A DNA stretch of 64,000 nt from Metellina segmentata (lineage: Eukaryota > Arthropoda > Arachnida > Araneae > Tetragnathidae): NCBI GenBank assembly GCA_947359465.1, contig OX375872.1, positions 127,569,337-127,633,336 of the forward strand. Direction: 5' to 3'. A model generated the notes under the pieces. The model was not told the origin of the DNA. It was given only the letters and a program-made list of their open reading frames with translations, and made no database searches. Positions 50,501 to 59,500 of this stretch are shown in pieces (position 1 is the stretch's first letter; each line of letters begins with the position of its first letter). A program made the position numbers and the translations under genes.

Positions 50501-53500
50501 TTGTGAATCCACTTAATTCTAAAATTTGTGCATCTTCACTGCTTGCCCAACTTTCAGTAATCCCAATGATATCTATATCCTCTGCTTGTGCAATTCCCTT
50601 GAGCTCATCCATTTTATTTCTCACACTGCGAGCATTACAATAAAATACTTTTAGCTTATTTTTCACCCTTAGATTGCACTTTCCCCTTGTATTATTTGTT
50701 TTGGTATTGTTTTTCTCCCTTACATTGCACTTTCCCTTTGTATTGCTTGTCTCCTGCAATTTAGACCCTATTAGTTTTCCTAAGCAATTACTGTGTACTG
50801 TCAACCCTCTATGTCCTTCCCATCCCTGCTTGTATACTAGTTTTTTGACTCCAGAATATTCAAAACCCGCTTGCCAACCTCCCTATTACCTATCAAGCTT
50901 AAATGCAAATTGTCCCTGCTTATCCAATCCCTCCTACACTCCTTCCAAACATCTAAAAATCTAACCTCCTCCCTCTCACACAAATCCCTTAACAACCCGT
51001 TCATCTTATTGGCCCTTTGATTTAACCACCCATTGCCTAACCCATACCTAGGTAGTAATCCTAATACTGTTACTTCTGCCCCATGAGACTTAATGCCTCT
51101 TAAAAGTGTTTCTGCTTCCCTCTTAAACTCGACATTTGTAGTCCTCTCTACGTCATTTGTTCCCACCCACACTACTGCCTTTTCCTCCCCTTTAACCACA
51201 CCTGCCTTAACTGCCTCAACTACATGTTTTACCCTGGCACCTGGCAAACAACACCTTGCAAAATTGCGCTTTTTACGCCCTACCATTTCTCCCAAAACCC
51301 TGACCATTGAATCACCAACCACTACTCCTCTAGTTACCTTATCCCCCTGATCAACATGCCCCAAGTTTACACATTGGACACCCTTTTCCACTCCCTCTAC
51401 AGCCCTCACCTTCAAAGCCTCCAGCTCCTTCCTCAAATCACCCACCTCTAAACAACTCTTGCATGTAAATTCAACCTTCTCTGACATTTTAACCCCGCTC
51501 ACACACCCCTTTCCTGCCTCAACCATATTCCCACACAAGTCACATTCCACATAGAACTCCCCACTGGCTCCCTCTGTCCTCATCTCCTTGAACATTCTAA
51601 CTATACCAATGCTTATGCAAAGTAACACTCAATGCACAGAAAAAGCACTACACAAAATCAAACACACAGAAAAAGCACTAAGTCAATTACACAGAAAAAG
51701 CACTGCACTTGAATGAAAACAAACAAGACAAAATATTTAGGCCCAACGAGACATACGTGAATTAGGCCTAACGAGACTTACGTGAATTAGGCCTAACGAG
51801 ACTTGACTTAGGACTATTTGACAAGTCAAATACTAAGTACAAGTACTTTAAAAACAATTAGAAATGTTTGAACTGATAGAAAAAGAAGTAATACACTGCT
51901 TAGTACTAAATAAATGAAGAATAACTAAAAAAAAACTTGAATTTCGCGGGAGCTCCGAAAACGCGACGCACACTGCTCGACACCTCGACCGACATAAAGA
52001 TGTAGGAGCCATGTATAAATACCGCCCAAGTATACAGCACTATCCAACTCTGTCCCACCTCTTAAGTATCACAGGCCCTGTGAGATCCACACCCACAACT
52101 TGGAATACAGCCTCTATCTTGCGGCAATGGAACTGGAATTGTTGACACAGCTTTACTGTTGTGACGTTTACATCTCATGCACTTTGAAATCACTTTACTC
52201 TCTTTTCCATTCATCATCCAAAATTTCTCTCTTAGGTCTATGACTGAGCTATTAAAACCACAGTGCAGCATTGTAGCAAGTCGCTCTTGATTTAGAAGTT
52301 GCACTATCCTGTGCTTACTGGGCAACATCACAGGAGATTTTAAATTCTCAAAATCATCCCGCACTGTGAGTTGGGTTTGATTCGAAGTATCCCCGAGCTG
52401 TCTTGGAAGTGCGACGTAGACTTCGAATTTCTCAGATATTCCTCTGTAAATGCTTCCAGTTGTACTATTTTTATCATATTTTCTTCAGATTCACCGAGTT
52501 CTAGGGATAATTCTCCACACATCCGATCATGCTCGGGCCTTTTGGAGTTAGAAGACAGTAATTTCAATATCCTTCCTACCATCCTCGCAATTTTTCGATA
52601 ACTCGAAAAGTGAGAGAGAAACCGAGCACTTTTTCAGAAATTTCATTTACGAGAACGAAGGTAGTCTTTCTTTCAAAACCTCGTCGTCAAAGGATGGTTT
52701 ACTCATAGATTTCAGCCGATTCTTCATTCTTGAGCCACAAAGGTCCCTCCCACCACTGGGATTCAATTAACTTTACAGAACATCCTCTCGATTGCAGATC
52801 TGCTGGGTTTTTGGCTCCTGGTACATGTCTCCAACATTCGAAAGCTTTCTGATTTCTTCAACTTATTTCCAAATGTTCCTCGAGCTTCTTGTTGAATCCA
52901 GCATAAAGCAGTTGAAGAATCACTCCAATAATATTTCTTCACAGAATTTATGTTCAAAGATTTTTTTCACAAAATCTGCAAGCTAGCATTCCCAGCATTG
53001 GAATAGACATCTCTTTCAGGGGAGTGACTCTGGACTTGGCTGATAATAACATGACTGGCATTCAAGATCTTTTTCACATCTTCTGTAGACAACTACAGCA
53101 TATGATGGTCCAGAAGCATCACAGAAAGTGTGCAAGCTGATAGAGTCACTTATAAAAACATACCTAGGAATTTTCACCAGCTTTAACGTCTTAAGCTGTT
53201 GAATCCACTTGTCGAAATTTCAGTTGACGCTTCAGCATCCCAACCAAGCACGTATCTCAAACTCTCATGCAGCAGTAATTTTGGAGAACGTAACTATCGC
53301 CCACATATTGTGGAGAAGCAAAGTGCTCAGTGATATGTGGAGTAAAAAATAAATAATCAGATTTAAAGTGCTAAAAGCATTTATTCAATAAAAGCTGTAA
53401 AAACTATTTACAGAAAAAGAAACAAAGATTGAAAAACCAGAGATACATCTCTGTCCAATGTATGACAACAATTGAGACCTGAAAGAAAGGAACTTTCACT

Positions 53501-56500
53501 TTTATACTTCTTGTATCTCCAGAAATTAGCATAAATATCTCATTGGAAAGATTGCCATAAACAAAATCATAATACTGCATTAAGTACATGATTGGTCATA
53601 ATATTATGACCACACCCCTTTATAGGTGTCATGTCATACTGTGGCCAATCACAAAAGCATGACAACTCAACTTGTTTGTTTACATTATCATAACCGAACA
53701 AGAAGGAGGTGCAAACACGTGAAGAGGGATTCTAATAAGCAAGTTATCTTTAACAGAAACAAACAGGAGAGGGAAATCCAATTGGATCGAAAATCCTTTG
53801 AGCTAGTTATAGAATAAATCTTCCCATTCCTACAAGTAAAGTAACTGAGTCAACATCACAAAATATACAATCCTCAGTACTATCCCACATCAAACCATCA
53901 CTGATGTAGGTTCCAGTTTGTCAATAGACTTTGAATGCTCCCATCATCTCAGTTCAAATTTTTGCTTCAGCCTTTACTCTAGAAGATGTATGAGTAAAAT
54001 TTAGTTTGCTTTACGATGTTACAGATGAATCGGTTATCCACATACTATCCGCAGTCAGTTATGAATTGCTCAGCTTCACATTCATCTTAGAAAAGTGTTC
54101 CAAATGATGTTCAATAATTGCACAAAGAATAAAAGGACTGCATTTTACACCTAACAAATCCACTCTTACGACAAATAATTTTAATTTCTTTACTCAAAGC
54201 ATTTTTCCACAGGAGAAATAGAAGGCAATCTCAATCTTCGCTGATGGATATCTGAAGAAAGGCTTTCCTTATGTCTGATCACTCCAATTTTCTTTTCTCT
54301 AAATCTCATCAGAAGCTCTGGGATGAGCTTGAGAGTAATTGAGCCCCTTTTGCAAACAATCGTTGAGAGAAGAATAGTCTTTCTGTTTACTTGAAGCATC
54401 AAGTACAGGCCACACTTTTGTTATCCCTCTGTGTGGCAGATAGCAGCTGGTATTGGATAGTCCTCTTCTATAACATCTTGTAATCACGCCCTGAAAACTG
54501 AATCATAATCTTCAAATTGGCTTCCCTAATCAATTGCACAATTGTTCGCTCCAAGTTCTTAACTAAGATTTTGTTGTCCAGAAGATCTCTTGCGATTCTT
54601 TCCAGGGAAGTTTTTGTTGAATAAATGGGCTAAGAATCTAGCAAAAGTGTGAAGTGCAGGATGCATAATTCTGCACAGTTTAAAAATAGGCAGACAAGGT
54701 GAGACTTAAAAGTTTATTAAAATGTAAACTTTACAGTAAAATAGCAACTTATAAAAGAATGTACAAATATCCAGCATTTGGATCCAGGAGATTTGAATAT
54801 ATATAAACTAACTTTGCTTATATATATATAGGCCTCTGACCAATCAAATTAATTGGGCATTTCATATACAAATCAGGCTAGATTTGCATATGAAAGATTT
54901 GCTACATTTAAACAGTTGAAAGAACAGGAGAATATTCAACAGTTTTACAAAGCATCTTTCTTTTTCGTTAAGTCTTGCTGTTTTTATAAAATGTTCTTTT
55001 ACTGTATTTTCAATTTCATCTCTACTGCATTGTTCACTTGGTTCATGGATACCAATAAATTCCAAGTTCTATAAATTTAATATTGTTGCTTTGTATCAAG
55101 AGTGAAGTTGCAACAGCAACTATAGAATTTATTGAATTATTTTGACTCTATTTGCCCATTAAAACTCATCCAAGTCGAGTTTCAATTGAGGTTAGACCAT
55201 ATTTCAAATATCGTAATTTCTTCCTATGTAAAATTTTTCTTGACAAGTCTGCTCCAATCAGTATTTTAATAAATGGTTTGCTTCATCTACATCTGTGATC
55301 AAGATGCATGAAATCGACCCACAAATGACGGGCTGATCTAAACCTGATATTTCACAAGAAAGGTTCATCTCCAAATAGTTAATTTTAACTTTGCAACATT
55401 TATGTTCCATGAACGATGTTCAAGGTGGTAACAGAACCTGGAAAACCGAGAAATCAGGGAATTCTCAGGAAACTTTTTATTTCTGGAAAAATCCGGGAAA
55501 TCTCATGGAAAATGTCCAAATTTTACAAAAAATCAGGCAAATTTTGACAATTTAAACGGCTATCATTATCGTTGGTCCTATTTAGATATATGCGATTACG
55601 AGTGCTTTTGAGAATCGAATAAATCGTGTTCGCCTAAATTGTAATTCGAATAAAGAACCTTACTGTCGTAATTTTTGAACACAGCGAAAACCGCCACTGC
55701 AGTTTTTTTCGCGGCCGCAGCGTCTTGTCGCCGTGAGACCAGCAATACAACTTGTGGGATACAATTTGAAATTTGTGTAACAAATGATGTTTTTTGTGTA
55801 TTAAATTAATTATTTTTGTTTGCAATTACATTTTTGTAGAATTTTTTATGTATATTTGCATTTGTTTTCGATGAATGACAATGTAGGGTCAGGTGTAAAA
55901 AGTTCATAATCAAAATATTTTGCATTTTTTCTCCACTTTTTTCAATTGGAATTATAAGAGTTCCACCAAGGTTTCCAACCCTTACAATAACAATTAAAAT
56001 ATCTGTAGAGAAAAAATACGAAATATTTGTGGAGAACGATCCTTTTACAACCCTCTGCCCCTAAATATTTGAAAACAGTGTTGTGTGGATACTGTATATC
56101 GATACCAATAACGGATCACAACATTTCTTAAGGGAATTGTTAAATCAAGGAAATTTTTGTGAGACTATCACCAGTACCTACAAGAGCTCGGGCCACAAGT
56201 GTTTGCCCTTCAACTTCAATGGCCACCAGTGATGTTTGAAGCAAGACTTTGCCTGAATAGCAGGAGTCGGATAAGAAGATATTTCCTCCTTTTAGGAGCA
56301 AATTTCGGATTCTGTCCAAAGTCTTGACACAGAATTATACGATGTCTCTTGCCACACTGTGTACAACAGACATAACTTCTACAACCTGTTGAGCAATGTC
56401 CCACCTTCAAACATGAGAAACAACATTTTTTGTTCCGTAAAATTTCGAACTTTTCCTCGACTGACATTTTTTTACCTCAATAGCAGTCTTTACTCGAATA

Positions 56501-59500
56501 CCAGGCCTAACAGAGGCAACTTAAAATGTGACTATTTTCAAGGCAAGGCGACTTTTTTCAGAAAATTAATATTGAAAATCGCCAAAAGCAACTATTTTGG
56601 AAATAAACAGGAACGATTTTCCTCGCAAGGCGACTTTTTCTCGGAAAATAACCGAAATATCGATATTTGCGCTACATTGATCGATTTATATGCTGCATTT
56701 ATTGATTAATCAATTCAGAATCATATGGTTATATCATATGGAGAATAATCAACGATGAAGTTATTGGGGACAAGGCAAAAAGTCTCATAGCTATTGGAAT
56801 TTGTAATATTCAATCATGTTCACAATGCTTTTTTAAAGGGTATCGACGAGTATGGTGAAATGACCACTGGTCAAAGAATTAACTATAGATATTTATACAT
56901 ACTTTCTTCAAAAATTCCCATCAAGAGGGGAAGATTTTAGAGCAGTACAGGAAGAAACCAAATGCGAAAATAAATGCTTCGTCAACATACATCAACACGT
57001 TGATTGACAATGGCACCAGCTGCCGAAAGGCTATTAGCTCAATGGCATGCAAATGTTGATTACTTTTTGGACTTCATTCCATCTAAACAGCCAAAACTAA
57101 TGCAGTCTGAGAAATATATAATTTCAAAATATTTAAAATAGTAACCACTGTGTGACCAGCATGGTATTACCCATGATAGTTCTTTTTGGGGGGTCAGGTG
57201 TGACCACTGCTCGCTAATAACAGGTGCTTGCTATGAATTCCCATTTGGTTTACAAGCGTAGTATATTGGGTAACAGCCACCACGGGCAATGCCGTGATGG
57301 CGTCACTGTCAAATACGGCCAAATTCAAATTGTGAAGAGATCCAATCGGTGTGACGTCACAATCTCTTGCGAAAATAAAAATATTTAATTGAAAAATTAT
57401 TTATTAAAAGAAAATCAAACATATAAGGTATCTATCTGGTGAAAAAGTTTCCGCAGATTTTAAATCCGTAGAAATTGTTTTGCTGTCCTTCGCTGGAGTT
57501 GTTTGAGCGCAGGAACTGGAATCTGTTGATTTCTCTACAGCAAAGGTGAAATTCGTATGGGAAAAAATTTAAAAGTTACAATTTAAGAAGTGTTTATTCA
57601 AAGAAAATCATATTTTTAGCTATCGATTTAATGTGAAATTTTCCACAGATTTCAAATTCGTTGAAATTTTTACTCTATCTTTAACGATTTAGGAGATAGA
57701 AAAAAGAACTGCAAAACTCCAGTTAAAACTTTTTTCTTTTTATCGTTGGCTGAAATCGTTCTTCCGCAAAATCAAACAGAAACAGAAAATATAAATTTAG
57801 AATCTGTCATCTCTTTATTGTGTTGCCATTCTAAGGTAAACAATAATAATTAAATTCATTTTAAAATATTCTAGATTAAATTTTAAAATTCGGGCTTGTG
57901 GTACAATAATTGCAAAAAATTCGGACTACCTGTATGCCAAATCCCTTTATTGTAATTGCCATAGCGTCAAGACACTTGAGTACACATAAATAGACACTTC
58001 ATTTTATAATAGCAGAGATGCAGATATTAAAATTGAGTTACAATTTATAACTAAAAGTGCTAAGCTATTTGAACCCTTTCTGAAGTTTTTTCAAACATCA
58101 GCACCTCTTATGCTCATTTTATACCCCAAGTTGAGGGTATTACTAAATAAACTTGTCTGCAGAATTTGTAAGAAGGTAACAAATGTGAATCAACTTATTT
58201 CTACTGAGCAATTGTTTCCTATAGCAAAGGTATATTGTGGGCAAAAGATCAGGGATTTGATTGTCTCTCTATATTGAAAAAATGTTGCTACAGGATTGAA
58301 AACTGTGTTGTTTAGCTCGAATCTTAGACGGTTTCCCGAGAAAGTACTGATCAGAAAAAAACGAAATTAACATGGTTTGTTCTTCATCTTATTCCCTGGA
58401 CAATAGTTAAGATTTTTTTCCGATGCGACTATTAGTTTAGGGTTTATTAAGTGTTAAAATTGAAAAATCGAAATTTCTTCCGCGAGTGAGCAAAACACGT
58501 ACAAATTTTCAGTCTTCAGCCGTGAGTTTTTTTAAAGAGTACCTCTCAACATAAATTTTTGAAGCTCATCGAGTTTTTTTAGAAATTTTAATTTGGTTCT
58601 TGGTAATATTTTTTTGAAATTAGGGAAAAATCGGGACATTTTCGTTATTAAAATTTTTGTTAATAAAATACTATTTTGGCTATTTTTCAAAAATGAGGCA
58701 AATAAAGCGACTATTTCAAAGGCAAGAACCAAGGCCTGTAATACAATTTTCTGCAAAACAGGCATGGAATTTTTGGAATATCTTTTACATCCAATAATAG
58801 GCGTTAGCAGTAGGAATCGAAATTCCTTTTCCTCTGGTCTTCTGCTTAGAGAAATTCACTCTTCCCTCAACTTCTGTCTGGATTAAACTTAACAGTTGTG
58901 ATAATTTTTGTCCCCATAAGAATGTGCTATGAAAATCCTTAAAACCAACCAACCAAGCCAAAAAGTTTGGACCTTTGTAGATTTTATTTTGAATTTGCAT
59001 CTTTTTCTTGGGCAATGTAGATAAAAAGTTTCAAGACATTAATGGTATGCCTTGTATAAATGAGAGGGAATACATATTGCTGTATATTTTATTTATATTG
59101 AGGTTAAATTATGACAAATATTACTATTATTTTGGTGCATTTAGGTCTGTTTGACAGATTATGAAAATTAAAACGGTTAAAAGGAAATTAAGTAGTGTTA
59201 TAATTTTTGTTCCGTCTCATTATGAAAGTCATAATAAACTCCCTCAATAATTTCAGGGTTCAGACTGAAGGTGCTTATTTTTGTACAATTATTCTTACAT
59301 GTGTATGTTTTGGTTTCATACTTTCCTGAAAAGTGCTATCTTCCTTGTCTGGTGATTAAAAGTGCCTATTTTTTATTAAGGTTCCTAATAATGCCCTTTT
59401 TTTTATGAGGGCCCTAAAAATTGCTGAATTTTGTTTCAGGAGCATTGCAAGTTTTAGTGTTTAACTTTATTTGATGACATGTTTTTAGAATTTTCATAAC

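Larger units (their letters stand above)
47832..51993 (-). mobile_element. Full-length CR1-clade LINE, 4.16 kb
   Basis: Contains a 5' UTR, ORF1 (50837-51628), ORF2 (47898-50804), a short 3' UTR and a 3' tail of ATTTGT repeats (minus sense) at 47832-47855, the short terminal microsatellite characteristic of CR1. The possible target duplication ATAAA flanks it (47827-47831 and 51994-51998). Both ORFs are free of stops, unlike every other element here, so this is the youngest or most recently active retroelement in the window. It sits in the hAT-like MITE that sits in the BEL, antisense to the host gene. A second, truncated copy of the family lies at 60345-62505. Confidence 0.93.
46755..52013. 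mobile_element. CAGGG-type hAT-like MITE split by a CR1 LINE
   Basis: The left end CAGGGTTCCCACGG (46755) and the right end GTAGGAGCCATG (52013) are imperfect inverted repeats (9 of 12), flanked by TATAA at 46750-46754 and 52014-52018. The non-CR1 parts (46755-47831 and 51994-52013) are non-coding with CCTTGAAAAG-CCTTGAATT modules at both sides. Deleting the whole unit with one TATAA rejoins the BEL integrase reading frame between a WIVLYT block and AVHSELV. Confidence 0.75.
44030..56467 (-). mobile_element. BEL/Pao LTR retrotransposon, degenerate and repeatedly interrupted
   Basis: Minus-strand pieces occur in the order gag zinc knuckles (56216-56467), protease region (56180-56300 and 55140-55420), reverse transcriptase (54190-54490), RNase H (52750-53170), integrase zinc-binding and core start (52018-52582), integrase core continued (46372-46749) and integrase C-terminus (44035-44348). 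Together they span a BEL/Pao pol polyprotein, which copies and inserts the element. Frameshifts and stops are frequent, so it is dead. Four later insertions split it: 44353-46367, 46755-52013 (with CR1 inside), 53305-53883 and 55421-56180. The flanking LTRs were not delimited. All pieces lie in one intron of the host gene, antisense to it. Confidence 0.85.

Noticed and set aside
47898..51628. Plus-strand frames opposite the CR1 ORFs (for example 49702-49890, 51093-51350)
   Set aside because: Shadows of the strongly supported minus-strand ORFs.
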